64,000 nucleotides of DNA from Niallia sp. Man26 (GCF_022049065.2 NZ_CP095743.1:697001-761000), one strand, 5' to 3'. Counted from the first letter of the stretch, positions 53,488-62,272 are shown. A program made the numbers and translations. The notes: generated from the letters alone by a model not told the origin.

Positions 53488-53496
53488 AGTAGAGTT
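53473..53496. promoter_or_regulatory. Palindrome O5 at the cro-like stop codon
   Basis: AACTCTACTT/AAGTAGAGTT form perfect 10-base arms around CCTA. It may be a further operator variant or an RNA hairpin; no T run follows. Confidence 0.5.
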
Positions 53497-53539
53497 GTCC
53501 TAACTGTCCACCTGCATAGCTTTAATTGAGGTGATTTAT

Positions 53540-53707
53540 ATGGGGATAAGTAAACATTTACTTACAGAAGAAAAGGTGAAGAATCTTAAGCCGATTGTTG
53601 AGAAAATTTTATCAAGAAAATATGGGAAAGAAATAAAGTTTTTAAATTTAACAATCGGCGACATCACCATACAATGCAACGAAAAACCTGTAAAAGAGAT
53701 TTCATAA
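53540..53707 (+). CDS. Small phage protein of unknown function
   Basis: A 55-residue protein (MGISKHLLTEEKVKNL, ending KPVKEIS) with GAGGTG 6 bases before the ATG. It has a helical N-terminus and a strand-rich C-terminus. No family recognised. It belongs to the early rightward operon. Confidence 0.65.
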   Translation: MGISKHLLTEEKVKNLKPIVEKILSRKYGKEIKFLNLTIGDITIQCNEKPVKEIS

Positions 53708-53724
53708 CTTAGGAGGTGAGTTTA

Positions 53725-53817
53725 ATGAAAATCAGACCAGCCGAATGGTTAAGACTAGCTCCGGTAGATCGTTACATTCTAATCTGCCAAGCAACTGTGA
53801 AAGGAGCAGTTAAATAA
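53725..53817 (+). CDS. 30-residue phage peptide
   Basis: Short ORF (MKIRPAEWLRLAPVDRYILI, then CQATVKGAVK) with AGGAGG 8 bases before the ATG, 17 bases after the previous gene. The strong site supports translation; function unknown. Confidence 0.5.
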   Translation: MKIRPAEWLRLAPVDRYILICQATVKGAVK

Positions 53818-53901
53818 AATACCGACATAGTCGGTAATCTTTTACCCACAATGCAGAAATTGTTGAAAGGATTTAGTTCTACTTTAAGGAGGTGATACAT
53901 A

Positions 53902-54114
53902 GTGATCGGGAAAGTAACTGTTTGGAAAATGACAGAAGAAGAACGTTTGGCTTATATAGCTAAGCATCCAATCGTACCGTACGAAGGTACTGGAAAAACT
54001 TTCGCCCAAACATTTTCTGAAAAGTATTACGAAAAAATGAGAGTTACTGCCGCAAAAGGTGGTCAAAGAACAAAAGAAAAATGGGAGAAAGAAAGGTTGA
54101 AATCAGATGAGTAA
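53902..54114 (+). CDS. Small phage protein of unknown function
   Basis: A 70-residue hydrophilic protein starting at GTG with AAGGAGG 9 bases upstream. It has a basic C-terminal third (AAKGGQRTKEKWEKERLKSDE). It overlaps the next gene by 8 bases. No family recognised. Confidence 0.68.
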   Translation: MIGKVTVWKMTEEERLAYIAKHPIVPYEGTGKTFAQTFSEKYYEKMRVTAAKGGQRTKEKWEKERLKSDE

Positions 54115-54268
54115 CGAAAACCCAGTTGCCTATTGTTCTAATCAAAGCTGTACATGGCCAATCTACAGAGGCGATAAAGTTTGGAGATGTGGCAAGAAAT
54201 TGTTTTGTCACAGTAAATGCCTTACGGAGTATTTGTCAGAAATAAAAAAAACCCACGCGACAACGTGA
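54107..54268 (+). CDS. Small phage zinc-finger-like protein
   Basis: A 53-residue protein with CSNQSC, WRCGKKLFCHSKC and further polar residues, a Cys/His pattern able to bind zinc. The ATG overlaps the end of the previous gene (GATGAGTAA), suggesting coupling. Its 3' end contains a CACG/CGTG stem. Function unknown. Confidence 0.6.
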   Translation: MSNENPVAYCSNQSCTWPIYRGDKVWRCGKKLFCHSKCLTEYLSEIKKTHATT

Positions 54269-54345
54269 GTCACAGAATAAATGAAAAGTTATAGTCAAAA
54301 CAATCATATTTCAAAATTAAATAAAAATCAACAGGGGGAGAATAA

Positions 54346-54534
54346 ATGCCTTATTTTGATGCCAAAGATAGAACCGTTTTTAGCCCTGTGAATGATAAGC
54401 TTGAGCCACTTTTCAAATTCTTGGAGCAACATCAGCAGTCCATGAGTGGCAGTAACTTTTACGAAGACCTTGTTGAAATATATGAATATCTAGACCAAGT
54501 TATGCAGGAAACAAAAAATGACAGTAATGTCTAA
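54346..54534 (+). CDS. Small phage protein of unknown function
   Basis: A 62-residue acidic helical protein (MPYFDAKDRTVFSPVNDKL at the start) with GGGGGAG before the ATG. It overlaps the following gene by 17 bases. No family recognised. Confidence 0.68.
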   Translation: MPYFDAKDRTVFSPVNDKLEPLFKFLEQHQQSMSGSNFYEDLVEIYEYLDQVMQETKNDSNV

Positions 54535-54751
54535 TATCCAATACTTAATCTATAGCTATATCAATAAATGTTTTGACGAATATGGGTTCCTTCCACATGA
54601 GGATGACATTTATGAAAGATTTCAACGTCATTTTGACAATGGAGTTCCATTTGATATAGCTGTGGAAGAGATAGAGAATTTCGCCAGAATACACGATTTA
54701 ACAGATATTGAAATCCGTTGGGAAGGTGACTTATTTGAAGATAATCATTGA
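54518..54751 (+). CDS. Small phage protein of unknown function
   Basis: A 77-residue acidic protein (IQYLIYSYINKCFDEYGFLP near the start). The ATG at 54518 or the one at 54527 may be used; CAGGAAA is the only nearby site. Overlaps with both neighbours point to a coupled operon. Confidence 0.65.
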   Translation: MTVMSNIQYLIYSYINKCFDEYGFLPHEDDIYERFQRHFDNGVPFDIAVEEIENFARIHDLTDIEIRWEGDLFEDNH

Positions 54752-54932
54752 GGAACTTACAAAGTCTCAACGATATCACAAAAGACAAATGGAGGATAAC
54801 CTTCAACAAATAAAAAACAAGGAAGAATCCATTGAAATATTAAAGGTTGCAAATGAAAAGCATGTAGCAGCAATTTCTGAGATTGATAGTTATATAGGAA
54901 AACTGCAGGAGCACGGAAAGGATGGGAGCTAA
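54735..54932 (+). CDS. Small phage coiled-coil protein
   Basis: A 65-residue protein predicted to be one long charged helix (QMEDNLQQIKNKEESIEILK in the middle). The TTG at 54735 is 6 bases after GGAAGGTG and is preferred to the more distant TTG at 54708. It directly precedes the replication ATPase. Confidence 0.6.
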   Translation: MKIIIEELTKSQRYHKRQMEDNLQQIKNKEESIEILKVANEKHVAAISEIDSYIGKLQEHGKDGS

Positions 54933-55634
54933 TTGCAAGTATCAAACGCTGCTGAAATAACAACGAATAATTCAACGTATTTGATTTACGGTAATCCAGG
55001 AATGCGAAAAACATCTACAGCGAATTATTTAGAAGGAAACACTCTTTATATACCAATAGACAAGACACAAGCTCCATTAGCAGGTAATTCAAATATTGAT
55101 ATTGTTCAATTTGATACCTATGAGGCATGGACTAATTGGAATCAGCTTATGAAGGATTTAGCCTCAGCTGACTTATCGAAATATGACAATCTGTTTTTCG
55201 ACAATATTTCAGAATTAACAAGATCTATGCTTGCTAACTTAGGAAGAGACGGAAATAACAATCGTGTTCCTTCGCAGGCAAATTATCAACAAATTGATTT
55301 TTTTATTATCGACAGTGTGCGCTTTATTCAAACCTTAGGTAAACGTGTTGTATTTACAGCGTGGGAAACCACTGATAAGTGGGAATTACCAAGTGGTCAA
55401 GCTGTCAATCGTGCATATCCAGATATCCGAAGTAAGATTCTAAACAACTTTATGGGCTTATGCCAGGTAGTTGCCAAATCGGTTATCAACGAAGAAACAA
55501 AAAACTATGGGTTTATTTTAGAGCCTTCACCTTACATCTTTGCAAAAAATCAATTGGATAAACGTAAGGCAAGTGCTCACGAAGATATTTTTAAAGTTGG
55601 TTACGTACCAGAAAAACAAGGGGGAAATAAATAA
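54933..55634 (+). CDS. Sak4-like AAA/RecA-type ATPase of the phage replication module
   Basis: A 233-residue P-loop protein starting at TTG. Walker A is GNPGMRKT (residues 20-27), and a Walker B-like NLFFDNISELTR follows. It belongs to the phage nucleotide-binding/Sak4 group, RecA-like proteins that promote single-strand annealing with a partner SSB. It overlaps a DUF669 gene by 1 base and lies upstream of the primase-helicase, the usual Firmicutes phage order. Confidence 0.82.
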   Translation: MQVSNAAEITTNNSTYLIYGNPGMRKTSTANYLEGNTLYIPIDKTQAPLAGNSNIDIVQFDTYEAWTNWNQLMKDLASADLSKYDNLFFDNISELTRSMLANLGRDGNNNRVPSQANYQQIDFFIIDSVRFIQTLGKRVVFTAWETTDKWELPSGQAVNRAYPDIRSKILNNFMGLCQVVAKSVINEETKNYGFILEPSPYIFAKNQLDKRKASAHEDIFKVGYVPEKQGGNK

Positions 55635-56110
55635 TGTCATTCTTTAAATTTGATGAAACTAATGCAAGCACAGGATTTGAATTGGTAGCAGAAGGCAAGT
55701 ATGAGGTTGTCGTTGTAAATGCAGTTGCTGGGGTGACAGGAGCAAAGAAACCAAAATTAACAGTAGATTTTGAGATTCGTAGTGATGTTCCTCAAAATCA
55801 TCAAGGAGCAAAAATTCTATACAACACATTTACTTTTGAGCATGAAGTTGCTGTAAGAATTGTTAGCTCATTCATCAAGGCATGTGGCTTCCCGAATAAC
55901 CATGAATTTAAATCAGCTGATGATATGGCAAATCAAGTTATCAATAAGAATTTAAATATCACAGTAAGACACGAGGAGTATGAAAAAGTAGTTGATGGAG
56001 AAAAACAGAAACGTACTGCTGCTAAGGCAAAATATTACAACGTATCTGAGGTAACTCCAGTAATGCAAACAGGTGGAATCAACATCGGGGATGGCGATCT
56101 GCCATTCTAA
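55634..56110 (+). CDS. DUF669 phage protein (SSB-like partner)
   Basis: A 158-residue protein that starts SFFKFDETNASTGFELVAEG and ends with an acidic tail NIGDGDLPF, as single-strand DNA-binding proteins often do. DUF669 proteins typically accompany Sak4-like ATPases and may serve as the phage SSB. Start and stop are tightly coupled to the upstream gene. Confidence 0.85.
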   Translation: MSFFKFDETNASTGFELVAEGKYEVVVVNAVAGVTGAKKPKLTVDFEIRSDVPQNHQGAKILYNTFTFEHEVAVRIVSSFIKACGFPNNHEFKSADDMANQVINKNLNITVRHEEYEKVVDGEKQKRTAAKAKYYNVSEVTPVMQTGGINIGDGDLPF

Positions 56111-56195
56111 TAAAACTAAATAGAGAAGTTGGTATTGTACTAGCTTCTCTTTTTTATACCCAAAAACAGAGAAAAAACGTTAATCGGAGGGCGAA

Positions 56196-58538
56196 ATGAA
56201 AGAAAATCCATACAATTTTAACGAAATCCCTGCCGAACTAAAAGCCCTGCCTCAATGGATTTTATGGAAATCGGAACTAAGAAATAACAAGCCAACAAAG
56301 GTTCCTTATCAAGTAGATGGAGAAATGGCTCAAGCAAATAATCGCCGTACATGGAGTACTTTTGCTACAGCAGTGAAGTTTTACCTTGAAGGAAATTATG
56401 ACGGGATTGGATTTGTTTTTAGTCGTCAGGATAACTATATCGGGATTGATATTGATAAGTGTGTTGTGGATGGTAAGCCGAATACCTTCGCATCTGAGAT
56501 TATCGATACTTTAGATAGTTACACTGAATTTTCTCCATCAGGTAAAGGGATTCACATCATTATCAAAGGGAACCTTCCACAATCTGTTTTAGGGACTGGA
56601 AGGAAAAATACAAAACATGGTTTGGAAATTTACTCATATGGCCGTTACTTTAGTTTCACTGGTAATCGCGAAAATTCTAATGAGGTTTATGAACGTACAG
56701 ATGAAATTGCAGAAGTGTTTGAACAATACTTCGACGATAGCGACATTCAAGGAAGAGTAAACCTAGCTGAATTTGAAAAGGATGAAATCAAAATTTCAAA
56801 TGAAGCGTTATGGGAAAGAATGTTCCGAAGTAAAAATGGTGATGAGATTCGTTCCCTATACAATGGCAATCTAATTAATGGAGATCATTCAGCAAGTGAT
56901 TTGGCTTTATGTAATCACTTAGCTTTCTGGACAGGTAAATCATCCATACGCATGGATGCAATGTTCAGAGAAACTGGTCTTATGCGTGATAAGTGGGATG
57001 TTATCCACTTTAGAGAAACAAACGAGACATATGGTGAAAGAACTATTGGTACTGCTATTTCTTCTACTGCTACAACCATATTAGATAACAAAGAGCAGTT
57101 TAATGAATTTTCCTTTGAGTTTAATACTGGTGCTGCAGAAGAAAGTGTTGAGGAAAAGCCGAAAAAGAAATTCAGATTAACGGAGCTTGGGAATGCAGAG
57201 CGAATTGCCTACGAATATGGCCATGTTATCAAATACGTTTCCGATATGGGCTGGCTTTTATGGGACGGTAAACGCTGGAAAGTGGATACAAAAAAAGAAA
57301 TCGAACGAATTACAGCTAAAGTGCTGCGTAATCTTTATCGGTCAGAAGATGAGGCTGAAACAAAGTGGGCGCGCATGTGTGAACGAAGAAACATTCGAAT
57401 GAACAGCATAAAGGATTTAATGCCACTGGTTCCAGCTGAACGTGAAGATTTTGACCGTCATAAATTCTTATTCAATGTTGAGAATGGAATTATTGATTTG
57501 AAAACAGGTGAGTTGCAGCAACATGATCGTGAACTAGGATTAACCAAAATCACAAATGTAGAGTTTGATGAAACGGCAAAGTGTCCGACTTGGATTACAT
57601 TCTTAGAACAAATCTTCATGGGTGATAAAGGGTTAGTCGACTATATGCAACGACTTGTAGGTTACTCATTAACTGGAGATATATCAGAGCAATCTATGTA
57701 TTTCTTGGTCGGTGGTGGATCTAACGGTAAATCGACATTTGTAAATACAGTTAAAAAGTTAATGGGTGACTATGGTTCGCAAACAAAATCAGATACTTTC
57801 ATTAAGAAAAAAGATACAGGAGCAAATAATGATATTGCCAGATTGGTGAATGCGCGATTTGTCTCAGCTGTAGAGTCAGAAGAAGGCGAAAAGTTACAGG
57901 AATCACTTGTTAAAACAATTACTGGTGGAGAGCCAATATTAGCACGTTTTTTGAGACAAGAGTACTTTGAGTTTATCCCAGAATTTAAAGTTTTTTTTAC
58001 AACAAACCATAAACCAATAATCGGTGGTGTTGATGAAGGGATATGGAGACGCGTAAAGATTATTCCTTTCACTTTGAATTTAAAGCCTCATGAGCGTGAT
58101 AAAAAACTTGAAGAAAAGTTGTCATTTGAAATGCCAGGTATTTTAAACTGGGCGCTTGAAGGCTGCTTGAAGTGGCAGCGTGAAGGTTTGATTGAACCTC
58201 AAATCGTGGTGGATGCTACAGGAAACTATAAAGAAGAAATGGATATAATAGCTCCTTTCTTAGGTGAAGTTTGTTACATTGATGAACCTAAAAATGAAGC
58301 AGTAAAAATTGAAGCAAAAGAATTGTATACAGTTTATGACAACTGGTGCTTTAAATCAGGAGAAAGAACATTAGGGAATAGATCGTTTTATCGAATGTTA
58401 GAAACGAAAGGCTTTGGAAAAATGAAGGGAGCCGGAAATAAGACGTTTCTTACAGGAATTACCTTAAAAGAACGGATACCAGTTACTAAAGGTGTTATCG
58501 AAAATCAACAAAACAGCTTTTTTAAGGTCACTCAATAA
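56196..58538 (+). CDS. Phage primase-helicase (PrimPol-like N-terminus, D5/SF3 helicase)
   Basis: A 780-residue replication protein. The N-terminal half (residues 1-200) has the LKALPQWILWK and YIGIDIDKCV features of phage primase/polymerase domains. The C-terminal half is a P4/D5-type superfamily 3 helicase with Walker A GGGSNGKSTF (about residues 507-516) and the FFTTNHKPIIGGVDEGIWRR segment. It would open and prime the phage origin. GGAGG precedes the ATG. An AT-rich repeat region follows at once. Confidence 0.93.
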   Translation: MKENPYNFNEIPAELKALPQWILWKSELRNNKPTKVPYQVDGEMAQANNRRTWSTFATAVKFYLEGNYDGIGFVFSRQDNYIGIDIDKCVVDGKPNTFASEIIDTLDSYTEFSPSGKGIHIIIKGNLPQSVLGTGRKNTKHGLEIYSYGRYFSFTGNRENSNEVYERTDEIAEVFEQYFDDSDIQGRVNLAEFEKDEIKISNEALWERMFRSKNGDEIRSLYNGNLINGDHSASDLALCNHLAFWTGKSSIRMDAMFRETGLMRDKWDVIHFRETNETYGERTIGTAISSTATTILDNKEQFNEFSFEFNTGAAEESVEEKPKKKFRLTELGNAERIAYEYGHVIKYVSDMGWLLWDGKRWKVDTKKEIERITAKVLRNLYRSEDEAETKWARMCERRNIRMNSIKDLMPLVPAEREDFDRHKFLFNVENGIIDLKTGELQQHDRELGLTKITNVEFDETAKCPTWITFLEQIFMGDKGLVDYMQRLVGYSLTGDISEQSMYFLVGGGSNGKSTFVNTVKKLMGDYGSQTKSDTFIKKKDTGANNDIARLVNARFVSAVESEEGEKLQESLVKTITGGEPILARFLRQEYFEFIPEFKVFFTTNHKPIIGGVDEGIWRRVKIIPFTLNLKPHERDKKLEEKLSFEMPGILNWALEGCLKWQREGLIEPQIVVDATGNYKEEMDIIAPFLGEVCYIDEPKNEAVKIEAKELYTVYDNWCFKSGERTLGNRSFYRMLETKGFGKMKGAGNKTFLTGITLKERIPVTKGVIENQQNSFFKVTQ

Positions 58539-58830
58539 CTATTTTGTTAGTTTAATAACTTTTAATAACTTTCTAGAAAGTCAGTTGTATCAAGGGTTTA
58601 AGTTAACTTTTATTGTTATTTAGTTATTTTAGTTATTGGGTTTTCAATTAATTTAAAAAAATAAAAAATAAATATATATATATTAGGAGCAGTAATACCC
58701 AATCACCGATAACGAAAATAACTTTTAGCTTGAATCCCTTGGGGCTGTAAGCTTTGGAGAGATTTTCTTTAATAACTTTTAGTTAATAAAGGCATAAAAT
58801 GAGGATTTATAATAACTGCTTAGTAACGAG
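58539..58830. other. AT-rich repeat region, candidate phage replication origin
   Basis: A 290-base gene-free stretch behind the helicase. It has the tandem 10-mers TTTAATAACT TTTAATAACT (58551-58570), further TTTAATAACTTTTAG and AAAATAACTTTTAG copies near 58768-58784 and 58718-58731, TTATTGTTATTTAGTTATTT near 58610, and an A/T-only tract 58649-58683. Repeats plus a melting-prone tract beside a primase-helicase gene are what an origin looks like; no proof from sequence alone. Confidence 0.48.
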
Positions 58831-58839
58831 GTGAGTATA

Positions 58840-59268
58840 TTGCAAGTTTTAAGAATTCTAAGTCTGATTTGGAAATCAGGAGCCAATATTTATCTTGATA
58901 ATACGGATAACCGTATTGCGATAAAACAGCAAGATTTAATTCCAGCTGAAGTAATGCAAGCAGCTGAACAGAACTTTCAACAAATTGATGATTGGTTTAA
59001 GTCCTGGACAAACGAAAGTAATGAGAAAGTCACACTCATGAAAATGGTTCATCAAATTTGTGGATGGCAGCATAACGAGAAATTAAATGATTGGCTTTGT
59101 ACAGAAGTAGAGTCATTGGACATGTTTAACGACTGGATGATCGTACTTGCTAACAATGGATGGAAAGACATATATGACGATTATCGGCAATTTGAAAATA
59201 ATGAATCGAATGGAATGGCACAAGAACTTTACAACCGTGCTGTTACATATGCAAGGAAGGTGCAGTAA
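58840..59268 (+). CDS. Phage protein of unknown function
   Basis: A 142-residue soluble, helix- and tryptophan-rich protein (WFKSWTNES, GWQHNEKLNDWLC, NNGWKDIYDDY). TTG at 58840 is 6 bases after GAGGTG and preferred over GTG at 58831, which is part of that site. It abuts the ERCC4 nuclease gene. No family recognised. Confidence 0.72.
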   Translation: MQVLRILSLIWKSGANIYLDNTDNRIAIKQQDLIPAEVMQAAEQNFQQIDDWFKSWTNESNEKVTLMKMVHQICGWQHNEKLNDWLCTEVESLDMFNDWMIVLANNGWKDIYDDYRQFENNESNGMAQELYNRAVTYARKVQ

Positions 59269-59814
59269 TTGATTTCATATCATTACACAGATACGGAATT
59301 AAATAAAATACTAAAAACACTCACGATTGTTATAGATACTCGTGAAAATGTAAATGGCCATATCTTGGAGTATCTTCGCCAGAAAGAAATTCCGATTAAG
59401 ATTCAAAAATTAGATACTGGTGATTATGGCTGTATGATTCCTAAGAATGAAGAATTAGGCATTACACGAGATATCTTTTTGAACAGTCGAGTTGAACGTA
59501 AGGCACATATGGATGAAATCACAGGCAATTTACAAAAGGATACACAAACAGCCTTTGAAAATGAATTAATCCGTTCAAAGGAAATACCATTCACTCTAAT
59601 TGTGGAAGACATCCACGGCTATGAAAAAATGCTTAAAGGTGACTATCGCTCAAAGTATAACCCAAAAGCATTGTTAGGTAGATTGAACACATTTAAAGCA
59701 AAATACAATTTTGAAATTGTTTATCTGGACCAGAAATTCAGTGGCAATTGGATATATCACCATTTTTACTATCAAGCCAAACATTATCTTAAGACAGGTA
59801 TATTTATATTTTAA
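59269..59814 (+). CDS. ERCC4-type phage nuclease
   Basis: A 181-residue nuclease of the ERCC4/XPF fold. The residues are Asp23 in VIDTREN, GDYG at 51-54 and VERKAHMDE at 75-83, the V-ERK-xxx-D active site. It starts at TTG immediately after the previous stop. Phage members probably cut branched or flapped DNA in replication or recombination. Confidence 0.87.
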   Translation: MISYHYTDTELNKILKTLTIVIDTRENVNGHILEYLRQKEIPIKIQKLDTGDYGCMIPKNEELGITRDIFLNSRVERKAHMDEITGNLQKDTQTAFENELIRSKEIPFTLIVEDIHGYEKMLKGDYRSKYNPKALLGRLNTFKAKYNFEIVYLDQKFSGNWIYHHFYYQAKHYLKTGIFIF

Positions 59815-59994
59815 TACTTATACCAATAAGTGGGCTAATATGAGAAAACGGAGCGACCATAAGTAAGATTAGACCATTAGGGAACAAAAGGGCCAAACAG
59901 AGTTATGTTTTTTAAGAATTAGGTATAGAAAATTTATATTTATTGTTATAGTAGGGAAATTAGAGGGAAGATAGATTTGGGGGCAGATTCATAA

Positions 59995-60195
59995 ATGAGA
60001 CTAAATCCTCTTAAAATCGATGCTAGTAAAAATATACTAGAAATTGATATAATGGAACAAAAAGGAATGTGTGTTATTATTATAAGTGATGGAAAGGCGA
60101 AACTAGCTGAATTACCTATCCATGGGGAGACTAAGATCATTACTCATCAAGGAAAAGTAAAAAGAGTTAGGTTTGATGAGGGGGAAGACTTCTGA
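59995..60195 (+). CDS. xtrA: XtrA/YqaO-family phage protein
   Basis: A 66-residue protein (MRLNPLKIDASKNILEIDI) whose ending THQGKVKRVRFDEGEDF is the hallmark of the XtrA/YqaO family found in PBSX, skin and related elements. Function is unknown; it may be linked to late gene control. Its stop overlaps the start region of the next gene. Confidence 0.85.
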   Translation: MRLNPLKIDASKNILEIDIMEQKGMCVIIISDGKAKLAELPIHGETKIITHQGKVKRVRFDEGEDF

Positions 60196-60695
60196 ATACA
60201 TTAAAATCAATTTTAACAAGTGCTACTTTTTTAACAATTGTAACTAATACTACATTTTTAGCAATTGCTACATTATACTTAAAACATTTATTCGGTAGAA
60301 ATATCCAAAAGCAAAAAGGAAGAATTGACAGCAAACTTGAAGAGCTTAAGAGCGAATTACAACTTAAGAGTTCAAAAGAACAAGAGTTATTAAATAGAAA
60401 AAGAGAAGTTTATATTGAATTAGTTGACTCTATGGCTATTTTCATTGAACCGAGGGTACCTGAAGAAAAAAAAGATGAATATAAACAGAAGTTTTTAAAA
60501 GCTTATGATACTGCGTGGTTATGGGCCAGTGATTCTGTAATAAATGCAATGTCAGCATACATGCAGTTGAAAATTGATAATATTTCAGGCGAAAGAGAAG
60601 AATCTGCATTTGCCAATTGTGTTTTAGAGATGAGAAAAGATATTTTGGGATCATCTGATGTAGAAGTACAAGACTATAAATTTATTTATTTTTGA
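60192..60695 (+). CDS. Single-pass membrane phage protein, probable CTG start
   Basis: A 167-residue protein if read from CTG at 60192: a transmembrane helix (about residues 12-33), a charged coiled coil (35-75) and a soluble end (YMQLKIDNISGE...). The frame opens at 60180 with no ATG, GTG or TTG before 60432, yet the sequence from 60192 is clearly protein-like, and GGGGGAAG lies 5 bases upstream. CTG overlaps the xtrA stop as CTGA, typical of coupled reinitiation. A start at 60432 would remove the membrane helix. Confidence 0.58.
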   Translation: MNTLKSILTSATFLTIVTNTTFLAIATLYLKHLFGRNIQKQKGRIDSKLEELKSELQLKSSKEQELLNRKREVYIELVDSMAIFIEPRVPEEKKDEYKQKFLKAYDTAWLWASDSVINAMSAYMQLKIDNISGEREESAFANCVLEMRKDILGSSDVEVQDYKFIYF

Positions 60696-60774
60696 GTTCT
60701 ACCAGAAAACTGGAGACACTTGGCGATGCAACAGTGAATTCGTTGAGTGTCTTTTTAATTTGGGGTGAAAAATA

Positions 60775-61224
60775 TTGAAACAAATTTCATTTGAATTACC
60801 TGAAATAGATCGTGAAGAAACAAAAAAAGCAGTTGAAGCCGCATTTGAAAAGTATCAATTTTATTTATTAACAGTCCCAGATGAAAAACTTCCTAAAGTA
60901 ACAGCAACTTATTCTTTAACTCCTCCTTCTAGTACGAATGAATTCCATTCTTCAACTGAAGATATTGCAATTAGAAGTATTGACTTTGAAAGAGAACGGG
61001 ATAGATACATTGAGTGGATAAGAAGGGCTGTTAATCGCTTATCCAATAAAGAAAGAGAAATAATTATAAAGCGTTATTTGCAAGGTGAAGAAGTATTTGA
61101 TTATGAAGTATATAATGAATTAGGTTTTGGGGAAAGAAAATATTATAGATTAAAAGCTAGAATTTTTTATAAACTTGCTTTTTTATTACGGATTGAAGTA
61201 TATAAAATTAAAGGACGTTCATAA
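60775..61224 (+). CDS. ArpU-family phage late transcriptional regulator
   Basis: A 149-residue protein starting at TTG. The C-terminal region (RLSNKEREIIIKRYLQ and FGERKYYRLKARIFYKLAF) is a sigma-like helix-turn-helix as in ArpU/RinA-type regulators, which switch on phage late genes. It is the last gene before a terminator and the accessory region, the normal place for such regulators. Confidence 0.83.
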   Translation: MKQISFELPEIDREETKKAVEAAFEKYQFYLLTVPDEKLPKVTATYSLTPPSSTNEFHSSTEDIAIRSIDFERERDRYIEWIRRAVNRLSNKEREIIIKRYLQGEEVFDYEVYNELGFGERKYYRLKARIFYKLAFLLRIEVYKIKGRS

Positions 61225-61241
61225 GAACGTCTTTTTTTGTT
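61209..61241 (+). terminator. Intrinsic terminator after the ArpU gene
   Basis: AAAGGACGTTC/GAACGTCTTTT with a short ATAA loop and a T run. Confidence 0.85.
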
Positions 61242-61288
61242 TTATTTTTTGAGAATTTGATTTAGAATAAAAAATTGAGGTGAAAAAA

Positions 61289-62272
61289 ATGGAAATAGTA
61301 ATTAATGAAACTTATAAAGTAAGCACATCACTTGCACTTTTAATCTTAATACTTCTAATTATCGTACTTATGTTACTTAGAAAAATTCCTTATTTGAGTA
61401 AAAAAAAGGAATCAGACAGCTCTAAAGATATTAATGATTGGGTTGAGAAAAAAGATTTATTTTATTGGATAATAATTATTTGTCTAGGAGCTATAAGTTT
61501 ATTTACATATGATTATAGTGGGAATAAAGATGCAATAAGTCACTGGGGATTCGCTGGAACTATTGTTTCAATAATCTTAGCAGTAGTTGCTTTAATATTT
61601 ACCTTTTACCAGACATTTTCAAATAATAATTCCGCAACAATTATAGAAGATGCGGCAAAAAAAATAAAAAAAGCCACTGATGGTTTTGATACAAATGAAA
61701 TAATTAAAGCTGGCACGATAATATCTGATATCTCAGAAAATCTCCAACAGCAAATTAGACAATTAAATCAAGAAATGGTTTCAATAAGAGCAGATCAAAC
61801 AACAAGTTTCAAAAATATACAAAAATTATTTGAACAACAACTCCAACAAAATAATAATAAAAATGAGGTAGGTATATATATAGAATTAGAACCAGGGGAG
61901 TTTATTAATAAAATCTATTTTGAGCTACCTGGTATTTTACAATTTATGATTTATAGCATCTACAGTTTTAATAAAGAAAAGATTAATCTAACTCGGAATA
62001 TGGAGGAAAATTTTCTTTCAGGAGTTTGTAACATAACTATAACATCGGAATCAAGCGAATTTATACAGGGGTATGCTAAGGGTCTTTATTTTTCAGCATT
62101 GATAAATTCTATTATTTGGTTAGAATTTTTTGGCTTAAGAAAAACGGATAATGGTCCAATTCTTCCTCCTGTTATTATTAATGATTTAGATAACCTAGAT
62201 ATACAAAAGGATTCAGATATTGATGATTTAGATTTAGCATTTTTGAAGAAATTTATAGAGGAAAATAAATAA
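61289..62272 (+). CDS. Accessory prophage membrane protein with coiled coil
   Basis: A 327-residue protein with three hydrophobic helices (about residues 10-30, 55-74, 83-104), then a helical/coiled-coil region (115-185, rich in Gln and Asn) and a C-terminal soluble domain with an acidic end. The ATG at 61289 follows GAGGTG by 6 bases. Flanked by a terminator and an orphan promoter region, it looks like a lysogenic-conversion gene. Such membrane proteins can act in superinfection exclusion, but nothing in the sequence proves it. Confidence 0.7.
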   Translation: MEIVINETYKVSTSLALLILILLIIVLMLLRKIPYLSKKKESDSSKDINDWVEKKDLFYWIIIICLGAISLFTYDYSGNKDAISHWGFAGTIVSIILAVVALIFTFYQTFSNNNSATIIEDAAKKIKKATDGFDTNEIIKAGTIISDISENLQQQIRQLNQEMVSIRADQTTSFKNIQKLFEQQLQQNNNKNEVGIYIELEPGEFINKIYFELPGILQFMIYSIYSFNKEKINLTRNMEENFLSGVCNITITSESSEFIQGYAKGLYFSALINSIIWLEFFGLRKTDNGPILPPVIINDLDNLDIQKDSDIDDLDLAFLKKFIEENK

